A stretch of 40,282 nucleotides of DNA from an uncultured Lachnospiraceae bacterium (GTDB lineage: Bacteria; Bacillota; Clostridia; Lachnospirales; Lachnospiraceae): the NCBI GenBank assembly GCA_910586645.1, contig CAJUIS010000021.1, positions 1-40,282 of the forward strand, given 5' to 3'. A program made the translations under genes and the position numbers. Under the pieces are notes generated by a model. That model was not told the origin of the DNA and did no database searches. It saw nothing but the letters and a program-made list of their open reading frames with translations. Each line of letters starts with the position of its first letter. The first letter of the stretch is position 1. This document shows, in pieces, positions 8,617 through 16,116 of this stretch.

Positions 8617-9485
8617 CTTATCCCCTCTGTCTGTCGTATGGATTTCCGGAAACCTGTTTTCTGATATGTTCGGATCGATTCTTCCCTTTCGTAACGGCAG
8701 TTTCCAAAAATTTTTTTCAGGATATTGATTTTTCCTGAAAAAGCCTGAAGCGTCCTGTGAAAAAACGGAAGCAGGCAGGTGCGTTTCCCATGCGCCGCGC
8801 GTATTTCCTTTACAAGCTCCGACGTATTGACATATTCCGCATTCTGCGGGCAGCGTATGCGGTAGCGCCTGCCGGACAAGCCCCCCTTTTCCGAATCCAA
8901 AATCTCCTGCCGGATACATTCACAGAGATTGTCGATATAAATCATGCTTCTTTCATTGTCCGCTTTTGGAAATATGGGCAGATACGCCGCGAGCTTTGAA
9001 AGCTTTTTATAATTTCCGGGACATTTTGGCCCATACACCATAGGCGGCCGGAAAACCGTAACCTGAAACGTCCCGTCCGAAAGCTTTTCCAGAGCCTGCT
9101 CCGCTCTTCGCTTGCTTTTCGCATACATCGTCGCGGGACAGACAGGCGTATCTTTTCCGATTGTCTCTTTGCCCTCTCCGTAAACAGCCATCGTGCTTAA
9201 AAACAAAAACTGCCTGGTTCCGTTCTTTTTCGCTTTCTTTGCCGCCTCATAGGGAAGCTTTGCATTTACCTCATAGTACAGCTTTTTCATCTCCGGACGT
9301 TCTTTTTTATGGACGACGGCGGCGGCATGAAGCACGGCGTCGTATAATTTAAAATCTTCCTTTTCCCATTCGCCGTTTCTGGAACCGGCAAGCTTCACCA
9401 ATGCGTCCGGCTCATGCTCCGCCATATAATCACGAAACGACGTTCCGATATAACTGTGTTCGCCAATTACCAAAATCCGCTTCAT
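8613..9485 (-). CDS. NAD-dependent epimerase/reductase, WbpV/WcaG-like (SDR)
   Basis: 290 residues from the ATG at 9483-9485, which overlaps the upstream gene by 4 bases; the open frame extends 26 codons further without support. This is an extended short-chain dehydrogenase. It has the nucleotide-binding opening ILVIGEHSYIGTSF, HAAAVVHK, a catalytic serine/threonine region LSTMAVYGE and the YxxxK pair in MYAKSK, then FRPPMVYGP. The HAAAVVHK-to-YEVNAKLP pattern resembles WbpV-type 4-ketoreductases more than GalE. Next to a CapD/WbpM-like 4,6-dehydratase it would reduce UDP-4-keto-6-deoxy-GlcNAc to a 6-deoxy-HexNAc such as UDP-QuiNAc. A 4-epimerase role remains possible. Confidence 0.8.
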   Translation of the reverse strand: MKRILVIGEHSYIGTSFRDYMAEHEPDALVKLAGSRNGEWEKEDFKLYDAVLHAAAVVHKKERPEMKKLYYEVNAKLPYEAAKKAKKNGTRQFLFLSTMAVYGEGKETIGKDTPVCPATMYAKSKRRAEQALEKLSDGTFQVTVFRPPMVYGPKCPGNYKKLSKLAAYLPIFPKADNERSMIYIDNLCECIRQEILDSEKGGLSGRRYRIRCPQNAEYVNTSELVKEIRAAHGKRTCLLPFFHRTLQAFSGKINILKKIFGNCRYEREESIRTYQKTGFRKSIRQTEGIR

Positions 9486-10117
9486 CTTTTCTTCCCCGCT
9501 CCCGTTCCGCCTTCCACAACGCCGTCTGCCCGGAGTACGGAAACAAACGTTCCAAGAAAGCATCTTATGTCAAACCAAAAGCCCATCCGTCTTACATATT
9601 CCCCGTCCAGCTTTGCTTTTATCGGAATGAGAAGCTCATCCCTGCCGTTGATCTGCGCCCATCCGGTCAGGCCGCACGGCACGTCGTTCGCCCCGTATTT
9701 GTCCCGTTCCCTTACGAGATCATACTGATTCCAGAGCGCGGGCCTTGGGCCTACAAAACTCATGTCGCCCCTTAAAATATTGAAAAGCTGCGGCAGTTCG
9801 TCCAAAGACGATTTTCGGAGAAAATGCCCCACTTTCGTAATATACTGATCCGGATTTTCAAGAAGATGCGTCGGTATGTCCTTCGGCGTATCTATCCGCA
9901 TTGTCCGGAATTTGTAGATATAGAAATATCTCTTATGGATGCCCACCCGTTTCTGTTTAAAAAACACAGGCCCTCTGCTGTCCGCCTTAATCGCAATGCA
10001 GAGGATCAAAAACAGAGGGGACAACATAAGGCACGCGCCAAGGCTCAGCGCAAAATCCAGTTCCCGCTTTATTCTCATATAGTTTCTCTGCTTTTTCGTC
10101 AGTCGCCGTCTCATCAT
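9482..10117 (-). CDS. Monotopic phosphoglycosyl transferase (PglC-type initiating sugar transferase)
   Basis: 211 residues, the catalytic core only. It has one membrane-entering hydrophobic segment (about 22-44), then GPVFFKQKRVG, YKFRTM, the catalytic Asp-Glu dyad in SSLDELPQLFNILRGDMS, FVGPRP and GLTGWAQINGRDE. Small PglC-type enzymes move a sugar phosphate from a UDP-sugar to undecaprenyl phosphate at the inner membrane face, starting a repeat unit. The neighbouring dehydratase and reductase suggest a 6-deoxy-HexNAc (QuiNAc-type) substrate. The ATG pair at the start has GGAG 5-8 bases upstream; either ATG could be used. A second, larger initiating enzyme occurs at 31886-33256. Confidence 0.93.
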   Translation of the reverse strand: MMRRRLTKKQRNYMRIKRELDFALSLGACLMLSPLFLILCIAIKADSRGPVFFKQKRVGIHKRYFYIYKFRTMRIDTPKDIPTHLLENPDQYITKVGHFLRKSSLDELPQLFNILRGDMSFVGPRPALWNQYDLVRERDKYGANDVPCGLTGWAQINGRDELLIPIKAKLDGEYVRRMGFWFDIRCFLGTFVSVLRADGVVEGGTGAGKKR

Positions 10118-10174
10118 TCACACTCCGCTTCTTTTCCTGTATTCCTTACGGAAACACTGCGCAGGCCGCCGTTT

Positions 10175-12046
10175 TTATGCGCCTTGCTCCGGATGATAGG
10201 TCGGTACGATGCGCTTCACCCATTCCCTGATATCGTCCGGCTCCGTCGCCACGTATTCGCTCAGTTCCGTAAGCTGCTTTAAAAACTTCTCCTCGTCTAT
10301 TTCAAGAGGTTTTCCAATGTGTATGCGCTGATTGGCCGTTTCCTGCATTCCCTCTTCATCCATCAGCATTTCCTCATAGAGTTTTTCTCCCGGCCTGAGC
10401 CCTGTAAAGACAATCGGAATGTCTTCGTCCGGTTTATGCCCGGATAAAAGAATCAGGTTTTTGGCCAAATCGACAATTTTTACCGGTTCGCCCATGTCAA
10501 GGACAAAGATTTCTCCGCCTTTTGCATAAGCCCCCGCCTGAAGCACTAAAGAAACCGCCTCGGGAATCGTCATAAAGTAACGGATAATGTCCGGATGCGT
10601 CACCGTCACAGGGCCGCCCCGCTCAATCTGCTTTTTAAACAGCGGGATTACGCTTCCATTGCTTCCCAGGACATTCCCAAACCGCACAGCCACATACTCC
10701 GTTTCGGAACGCCTGTTATATGTCTGGATAATCATTTCGCAAATCCGTTTTGACGCTCCCATAATATTGGTCGGATTTACCGCCTTGTCCGTCGAAATCA
10801 TTACAAACCGTTTTACCTTGTAAAAATCAGCCGCCCTTACCATTTTCCATGTGCCGAGCACATTATTTTTGATGGCTTCATTCGGACTGTCCTCCATCAG
10901 CGGCACATGCTTATGCGCCGCCGCATGATAGATAATGTCCGGATGATATGTTTCAAAAATATAGTTCATCCGGTTCGTATTCCGCACGGATGCAATCAAA
11001 ACCACGAGATTTAAGTCCGGAAATCTGACTTTCAGCTCGTTTTGTATATCATATGAAGAATTTTCATAAATATCCACAAGAATCAGACGCTTCGGGCTGT
11101 GCCCCGCAATCTGGCGGCACAATTCGCTCCCAATGGAGCCTCCGCCCCCCGTCACCATAACAGTCTGGTTGGAAACATAACCCAAAATAGAATCCAAATC
11201 GACCTCCACAGGTTCCCTTCCCAGAAGATCGTTTACATCCACTTCTTTTAAGCTGCTTATGCTGACGTCTCCGTTGACAAGCTGGTATATGCCCGGCAGG
11301 CGCTTTAACTCGCATCCTGTCTGCTTACAGGTATCAAGAACGCTTTTTATCTGCTTTGGAGACGCGGAAGGCATTGCCACAATAATTTCATGCACATGCA
11401 GCTCCTCGCATTTTTCAATGATATCGCCGCGGCTTCCGACAATTTTCACGCCGTGAATAAAACTTCCGACTTTTCCCCTGTCATCGTCAATTACGCCAAT
11501 CACCCGCTTTTTTAAATAACGGCTGTTTTTTATCTCTTTGATCAGGGTGTTTCCCGCTTCTCCCGCTCCGACAATCAGCACGTTTCTGGTATACTCAGCG
11601 TCCCGTATCATGTTCCGGACAGAACGGAGCGCACGGTAACTGTAGCGGCAGGCAAAAATCATGCCGAACAGAAATATGCCGTAAAACGCGAAATAACTCC
11701 GCGGTACGGGATATCCCGTCTCCGGATGGGAAAGAAGGATCAAAACCATATTTACAACCGTCTCTGTCACACAGGCCGACACAAGATACATCATCTCCAT
11801 CGCTCCGGCGTAACTCCATAGACTGCTGTACAGGCGGAAAATCCAAAAAATCAGTATCGTCGTAATGGCCGAAGCTCCCAAAGACTTCCACGCATTTTCC
11901 AGAAAATGCGACGGTATGTCGTCGAAATTAAAATCAAACCTTGCCAAAAGCGCCAGCATACTTGCGGCAAATACGGCGCAGATATCATAACACATCAGAA
12001 AAACGCGCCGTATCCATAATTTTTTATCTTCAAATAATTGTTTCAT
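10175..12046 (-). CDS. Membrane UDP-GlcNAc 4,6-dehydratase, CapD/WbpM (FlaA1) family
   Basis: 623 residues. About four membrane segments (15-140) are followed by a first nucleotide-binding fold (155-270, VLIVGAGEAG) and the catalytic SDR domain (290-580), with VTGGGGSIGSEL at 298-309, YHAAAHKHVP, STDKAVNPTN and MGASK (429-433). The Met in place of Tyr in the MxxxK motif is characteristic of the long WbpM/CapD form. It converts UDP-GlcNAc to UDP-4-keto-6-deoxy-GlcNAc. I place the start at the ATG at 12044-12046, which overlaps the upstream TGA by one base; a TTG one codon earlier is possible. The product would feed the WbpV-like reductase and the PglC-type transferase downstream. Confidence 0.93.
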   Translation of the reverse strand: MKQLFEDKKLWIRRVFLMCYDICAVFAASMLALLARFDFNFDDIPSHFLENAWKSLGASAITTILIFWIFRLYSSLWSYAGAMEMMYLVSACVTETVVNMVLILLSHPETGYPVPRSYFAFYGIFLFGMIFACRYSYRALRSVRNMIRDAEYTRNVLIVGAGEAGNTLIKEIKNSRYLKKRVIGVIDDDRGKVGSFIHGVKIVGSRGDIIEKCEELHVHEIIVAMPSASPKQIKSVLDTCKQTGCELKRLPGIYQLVNGDVSISSLKEVDVNDLLGREPVEVDLDSILGYVSNQTVMVTGGGGSIGSELCRQIAGHSPKRLILVDIYENSSYDIQNELKVRFPDLNLVVLIASVRNTNRMNYIFETYHPDIIYHAAAHKHVPLMEDSPNEAIKNNVLGTWKMVRAADFYKVKRFVMISTDKAVNPTNIMGASKRICEMIIQTYNRRSETEYVAVRFGNVLGSNGSVIPLFKKQIERGGPVTVTHPDIIRYFMTIPEAVSLVLQAGAYAKGGEIFVLDMGEPVKIVDLAKNLILLSGHKPDEDIPIVFTGLRPGEKLYEEMLMDEEGMQETANQRIHIGKPLEIDEEKFLKQLTELSEYVATEPDDIREWVKRIVPTYHPEQGA

Positions 12047-13194
12047 CAATTTGCCGTCTGCTCCTGATCTTTTTTCAATGCCCCCCTGATCTTTTGGTAG
12101 CCGCGGAAAACCATGCCGTTTTTCATAGATCTGACTTCTTTCTTCAGATCATGCAATTCATTCTTTAACTGGTCTATCTGATTCTTCTGAAGACAGAATA
12201 TTTCAATCATATAAGCTACGATATCGCGGTATATCGCACTGGAATCCGGATTCCATGCCGGAAGATTTAAAACCGGTTTACGAAACAAAACGCCGTCGCT
12301 TCTTCCCAGAAATTCCTCCGCCGTCTTTTTGCTGCTTTCTTCAAACGGCTTTAAAAACGCCACCCGGTCCTCATAGGAAAATATGCTCGTCTTTTCTTCC
12401 GGATACAGCTCTTTCTGGCATTGGTTTGCATTAAGGACTGCCTGACGAAAAAACTCGCTCATTTCTTCGTGTCCCGTTATGCTGTTTAGAATACGCCTGA
12501 TTTCCACAAAATTATTGGTCAGCCCTTCGTTCTTGACTTCATCCTCGACATCGAATTTATCGTTGAAAACAACCCCTATCGTCTTCAGATAGTCGGACAA
12601 AAGCGTTTTCTCTTCCCCTTCAAACTGGCCGTTTTCATAGACGCGCACCAGAAGATTCTCCCTGCCGACTTTGCTTTCGATAAATTTCAGATGCTCGTAA
12701 TAATCCAGCGGAAAATGATCCATATCCTCCCCGAGCCATTGTTTAAAATCCTTCGATATCTCCGTCCGTCCTTTTACCTTTTGGTTCCACAGTGACAGAA
12801 CCAAATCGTCCTGCCTGCGCAGATATACTACGACTTTCACTTTACAGTTTATTTTTCCAAAGTCCGAAAGGATATCCTCCCAAAAATTTGGCTTGATTCT
12901 GCAGTTGTACCAGATAATTTCATCGGACAAGACGATATAAGGATACTCTTTTGCAGCCTTTTCTACAATATGATATCCCATCTCCATCTGCCGCTTGCTT
13001 TTTTCCACATCCAGCCCCGGCCGCAGCAAAAAATGCGCGTTCCTGTTTTTGTACAATTTTCCCGATAATTCCGGCCCCATATCCGGATAGCAGTATCCCT
13101 GTTCCGCCAATGCTTCCGGATTATTCCTCATAAATGCCTGCAGCATTGTCGTTCCTGTCTTTTGCGTCCCTATACACAAATATACCGTTGCCAT
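12046..13194 (-). CDS. Sulfotransferase-family protein (PAPS-dependent type) with C-terminal coiled coil
   Basis: 382 residues. The N-terminus has YLCIGTQKTGTTMLQAF, whose GTQKTGTT (8-15) is the 5'-phosphosulfate-binding loop of PAPS sulfotransferases. Later YPYIVLSDEIIW and KVVVYLRRQDDLVLSLWNQ fit the 3'-phosphate-binding strand with its Arg and Ser. A C-terminal coiled coil (about 330-365) ends in basic residues, possibly for docking to the membrane assembly. It would move sulfate from PAPS to a glycan hydroxyl in the cytoplasm. No PAPS-forming genes are in the window. Some bacterial members of this fold lack proven sulfation activity, so treat the substrate as open. It sits between the Kdo genes and the CapD-like gene. 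Confidence 0.8.
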   Translation of the reverse strand: MATVYLCIGTQKTGTTMLQAFMRNNPEALAEQGYCYPDMGPELSGKLYKNRNAHFLLRPGLDVEKSKRQMEMGYHIVEKAAKEYPYIVLSDEIIWYNCRIKPNFWEDILSDFGKINCKVKVVVYLRRQDDLVLSLWNQKVKGRTEISKDFKQWLGEDMDHFPLDYYEHLKFIESKVGRENLLVRVYENGQFEGEEKTLLSDYLKTIGVVFNDKFDVEDEVKNEGLTNNFVEIRRILNSITGHEEMSEFFRQAVLNANQCQKELYPEEKTSIFSYEDRVAFLKPFEESSKKTAEEFLGRSDGVLFRKPVLNLPAWNPDSSAIYRDIVAYMIEIFCLQKNQIDQLKNELHDLKKEVRSMKNGMVFRGYQKIRGALKKDQEQTAN

Positions 13195-13214
13195 TCCATC
13201 CGCTCCTTTTTCTT

Positions 13215-13685
13215 TTATCGCTTCGCAAAAATATATTCCACGGCCTCCCGCACTGCGCCTTCTCCCCCTTTTGTATGAAGCGCAATGTCCGCCCTGTCTT
13301 TTACTTCCTGCACCGCGTCTGCAGGCGCAAAAGAAAGTCCTGCATATGCCATTGCTTCCAGGTCGTTGATGTCGTCCCCGATATAAGCAATCTCTTCTTT
13401 TTCTATCGTATATTTCTCTGACAGCTTCTTTAAAACCGCCGTCTTATCTTCGATTCCCTGATGAAGTTCCAAAATCCCAAGCTCTTTCGCCCTGTTTTTC
13501 ACAATTTCCGACTCCCTGCCCGTAATAATTGCAGGAACGACGCCCCGTTCTCTGAGCATACGGATTCCCATACCGTCTTTAATATGGAAGGCTTTCAGAA
13601 GCTCCCCTTCATTGCCCATATAAATCCTGCCGTCCGTCATCGTGCCATCTACGTCCATGGCAAATAATTTTATCTTTTTTCCCAT
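13215..13685 (-). CDS. kdsC: KDO-8-phosphate phosphatase (KdsC-type HAD)
   Basis: 156 residues from the ATG at 13683-13685. It belongs to the C0-type HAD phosphatases with no cap domain. The nucleophile motif is FAMDVDGTMTDG (Asp11/Asp13), then IITGRES (motif II), a lysine region, and IGDDINDLEAM (motif IV). GRIYMGNEGELLKAFHIKDGMGI is the KdsC/NeuAc-9-phosphatase pattern. It would hydrolyse Kdo-8-phosphate to Kdo. The stop of kdsD overlaps this start by one base (TAATG). Being adjacent to kdsD and kdsA favours Kdo over sialic acid. Confidence 0.9.
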   Translation of the reverse strand: MGKKIKLFAMDVDGTMTDGRIYMGNEGELLKAFHIKDGMGIRMLRERGVVPAIITGRESEIVKNRAKELGILELHQGIEDKTAVLKKLSEKYTIEKEEIAYIGDDINDLEAMAYAGLSFAPADAVQEVKDRADIALHTKGGEGAVREAVEYIFAKR

Positions 13686-14662
13686 TAAATCAATCCCGCC
13701 TTTGCAATATCCGTCACGCATAAAGTGCCCAGGATCTGTTCATCTTCCACAACCGCAAGCGTCGACACCTTCCGGTTCATTTTCTTCATCCGCTCCACGG
13801 CGTCCACGACAAGCAAATCCGGCTCCACAAAGAGCGGATCTTTCGTCATAACCTCTTCAATTTTATGGCTTAACGCGCCTTCGCCGTCCTTTCCAATCAG
13901 ACGCCTTAAGTCGCCGTCTGTGAAAATGCCTGTAAAACGGCTTTTTTCGTCCACTACGTTGACGCATCCAATCGGCTTTTTGCACATCTCAAACACTGCC
14001 TCCTGCACCGTCATGCCTTCTTTTACCACTGCATTTTCTTCGCCCTTTTTCATCAGATCCGACACTTTCATCGTCAGCTTTTTCCCCAGCAGCCCGTTGG
14101 GATGGAACACCGCAAATTCACCGGGTGTAAATCCCCGCATTTTTGCCACGGCCACCGCAAGCGCGTCCCCGACCAGAAGCGAAACCGTCGTTGTCGTCGT
14201 CGGCACCAGATTGCCCAGAAACGCCTCTTTTACCTCCGGAAAAACGATTACGGCCTCGGAATATTTTTCCAGCGTGGAATTTTTCCTTCCGACGATACTG
14301 TACATGGCCGCGCCGATTTTCTGAATAGAGGGAATCAGATTTAAAATCTCTTCCGTCTCTCCGCCGTTGCTCAATGCAAGGACAATGTCGTCGCTTGTTA
14401 AAAGCCCCAAATCCCCATGCAGAGCTTCCGCCGGATGCATAAAATATGTTTTAATTCCAATGCTTGCCATCGTAGCCGCCACTTTTTTGAAGATATGGCC
14501 TGATTTTCCCATTCCGGTGCATACGACTCTTCCTTTGCACGCGTTGATTTTTTCTGCAATTGTCACAAAGCTTTCACCCAGGCTTTCCCGCATTTTTAAA
14601 AGCCCTTCCAGTTCTATGTCAAAAACTTCTCTTCCGATTTCCAAAATATCCAATCCGCTCAC
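13685..14662 (-). CDS. kdsD: Arabinose-5-phosphate isomerase (KdsD/GutQ type)
   Basis: 325 residues. The SIS domain (about 35-190) contains VVCTGMGKSGHI, LALSNGGETEEI and HPNGLLGKKL; two CBS domains (about 205-325) follow, with TGIFTDGDLRRLI and LGTLCVTDI. It converts ribulose-5-phosphate to arabinose-5-phosphate, the first committed step to Kdo. The boundary given starts with GTG (14660-14662), whose AGGGG almost touches it. A TTG three codons later (14651-14653) has AGGGG at about 8 bases and may be the true start. The gene lies 6 bases after kdsA. Confidence 0.92.
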   Translation of the reverse strand: MSGLDILEIGREVFDIELEGLLKMRESLGESFVTIAEKINACKGRVVCTGMGKSGHIFKKVAATMASIGIKTYFMHPAEALHGDLGLLTSDDIVLALSNGGETEEILNLIPSIQKIGAAMYSIVGRKNSTLEKYSEAVIVFPEVKEAFLGNLVPTTTTTVSLLVGDALAVAVAKMRGFTPGEFAVFHPNGLLGKKLTMKVSDLMKKGEENAVVKEGMTVQEAVFEMCKKPIGCVNVVDEKSRFTGIFTDGDLRRLIGKDGEGALSHKIEEVMTKDPLFVEPDLLVVDAVERMKKMNRKVSTLAVVEDEQILGTLCVTDIAKAGLI

Positions 14663-14668
14663 CCCTTT

Positions 14669-15460
14669 TTATTTCCCGCGCACCGCTTCGTAAACCTTTC
14701 CAAACCGTTTCAGCATTTCTTCCATATCGGACAGACGCACCATATTCGGACCGTCCGAAAGCGCATTGTCCGGATCCTCATGCACTTCCATAAACAGCCA
14801 GTCGGCGCCTGCGGCAATTGCCGCTTTTGCCAGCGGCTCCACATATTCCCGGCTTCCTCCGGTCGCGTCGCCTTTTCCTCCGGGTTTTTGCACGCTGTGC
14901 GTCGCGTCAAACACAACAGGGCAGCCAAACTTTTTCATTTCCGCAATTCCTGTCATGTCCACAACAAGCGTGTTGTAGCCGAACGAAGTTCCCCGTTCAC
15001 ACAGCATGATTTCCTTGCAGCCCGAATCCTTTAACTTATTTACTACGTTTTTCATATCCCACGGGGCTAAAAACTGCGCTTTTTTCACGTTGACAAGCTT
15101 CCCTGTCTTTGCCGCCGCAACGAGAAGATCCGTCTGCCTGCAGAGAAACGCCGGAATCTGAATCAAATCGCACACCTCTGCCGCAGGCTTTGCCTGCCAC
15201 GGCTCATGTATGTCAGTCGCAATTTTTAACCCAAGATCGGATTTTACTTTTGCAAGGAGCCGGAGCCCTTCCTCAATGCCTGGTCCCCGAAACGCTTTCA
15301 GGGAAGTCCGGTTTGCCTTATCAAAAGAAGCTTTAAAATAATATTCAATTCCCAGACGGCTTGTAATGTCTTTCATTTTTTCTGCAATCCGAAACACCAT
15401 TTCTTCGTTCTCAATGACGCACGGCCCCGCAATTAAAGAAAACATTTTTGTTTCTCCCAT
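14669..15460 (-). CDS. kdsA: 3-deoxy-8-phosphooctulonate (Kdo-8-P) synthase, metal-dependent type
   Basis: 263 residues, normal for KdsA. Motifs are LIAGPCVIEN, YYFKASFDKANRTS, FRGPGIEEGL, IATDIHEPWQA, IQIPAFLCRQTDLL, VNVKKAQFLAPWDMKN, CERGTSFGYN, DATHSVQKPGG and FMEVHEDPDNALSDGPN. Cys14 in AGPC, the His in DATHSVQ, the Glu in FMEVH and the Asp in LSDGPN match the four ligands of the metal-dependent class known from Aquifex. It condenses arabinose-5-phosphate and PEP to Kdo-8-phosphate. AAGGA precedes the ATG and the gene overlaps the cytidylyltransferase stop by one base. Confidence 0.95.
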   Translation of the reverse strand: MGETKMFSLIAGPCVIENEEMVFRIAEKMKDITSRLGIEYYFKASFDKANRTSLKAFRGPGIEEGLRLLAKVKSDLGLKIATDIHEPWQAKPAAEVCDLIQIPAFLCRQTDLLVAAAKTGKLVNVKKAQFLAPWDMKNVVNKLKDSGCKEIMLCERGTSFGYNTLVVDMTGIAEMKKFGCPVVFDATHSVQKPGGKGDATGGSREYVEPLAKAAIAAGADWLFMEVHEDPDNALSDGPNMVRLSDMEEMLKRFGKVYEAVRGK

Positions 15461-16116
15461 TATCCTTCCTCCCTTTCCAACTGTTTTGAAAGCTCCACTG
15501 CAAACGCATAATCTTCCTTCGTATCAATATCCGTCGCCTCTATTCCGGAAACTTCCTGAATATATGGCGTAAAGCCAATCCTTCTGTTATGCTCCGTAAA
15601 AATTTCCTTCCGGAACATATAAAACGCGCTTGTTTCCACCCAAACTGGCTCCATATCCTGCGTCCTTGGAACGTCGTTTAAATCATAATTCACAGGAACG
15701 CCCTTATACCACGCAAAAGTCTGCACCTTCTCCGCCGTAAAGGCCGAATCGCATTCTCCTGACAGAATATGCGACAGCGCATTTTCAATCGTTTCCGTCC
15801 TGGTAAACGGAGACGTCGTATGGGCAAGCACATATACGTCCGCATCCACTTTTTCAATAAAGGAACGGTAAATCTGAAACCCCTTCACCGAATCCTGATC
15901 AAGCGCCGCGTCCCGCTTTAAAAACACGGCTTCTTTCGGAATGTATTCTGTTACCTTTTCATCACTGCAGTAAACATACACATCGTCAATCCCTTTCGCC
16001 CTCACCAGGCTGTCCACGATATGAAAACACATCGGCTTTCCCAGTATCGGCAGGATATTTTTGTGCGGCAGCCTCTGACTGTTTAATTTAATTGGAACTA
16101 ATGCGGCAACTCTCAT
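15460..16116 (-). CDS. CMP-sugar cytidylyltransferase, probable CMP-Kdo synthetase (NeuA/KdsB-related)
   Basis: 218 residues of the cytidylyltransferase fold. The nucleotide-binding opening LVPIKLNSQRLPHKNIL mixes KdsB features (S-x-R-L-P-x-K) with a NeuA-like K-N-I. HTTSPFTR corresponds to the PTSPLR strand and ATDIDTKEDYAFA to the metal-binding Asp region. Such enzymes activate a 2-keto-3-deoxy acid with CTP. Directly upstream of kdsA, kdsD and kdsC, the likely substrate is Kdo. It is closer to the NeuA/PseF/LegF style than to textbook KdsB, so an 8- or 9-carbon variant sugar cannot be excluded. It overlaps the upstream fusion gene by 4 bases (ATGA). Confidence 0.85.
   Translation of the reverse strand: MRVAALVPIKLNSQRLPHKNILPILGKPMCFHIVDSLVRAKGIDDVYVYCSDEKVTEYIPKEAVFLKRDAALDQDSVKGFQIYRSFIEKVDADVYVLAHTTSPFTRTETIENALSHILSGECDSAFTAEKVQTFAWYKGVPVNYDLNDVPRTQDMEPVWVETSAFYMFRKEIFTEHNRRIGFTPYIQEVSGIEATDIDTKEDYAFAVELSKQLEREEG

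Noticed and set aside
8617..8919. N-terminal extension of the GT4 gene to 8919
   Set aside because: The extra 101 codons lie over the upstream reductase gene, lack family similarity, and the internal ATG at 8616 has a good ribosome site and an ATGA overlap.
8613..9485. UDP-glucose 4-epimerase (GalE)
   Set aside because: Motif details and the adjacent CapD-like dehydratase and PglC-type transferase fit a WbpV-like ketoreductase better, although epimerase activity cannot be ruled out from sequence alone.
13725..14324. Plus-strand frame of 199 codons opposite kdsD
   Set aside because: It is antisense to a full-length conserved gene, with Ser/Thr/Pro-rich translation and no ribosome site.
13215..16116. 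Sialic, legionaminic or pseudaminic acid pathway
   Set aside because: The synthase is clearly KdsA rather than NeuB, and an arabinose-5-phosphate isomerase is present with no NeuC, PseB or LegB homologue.
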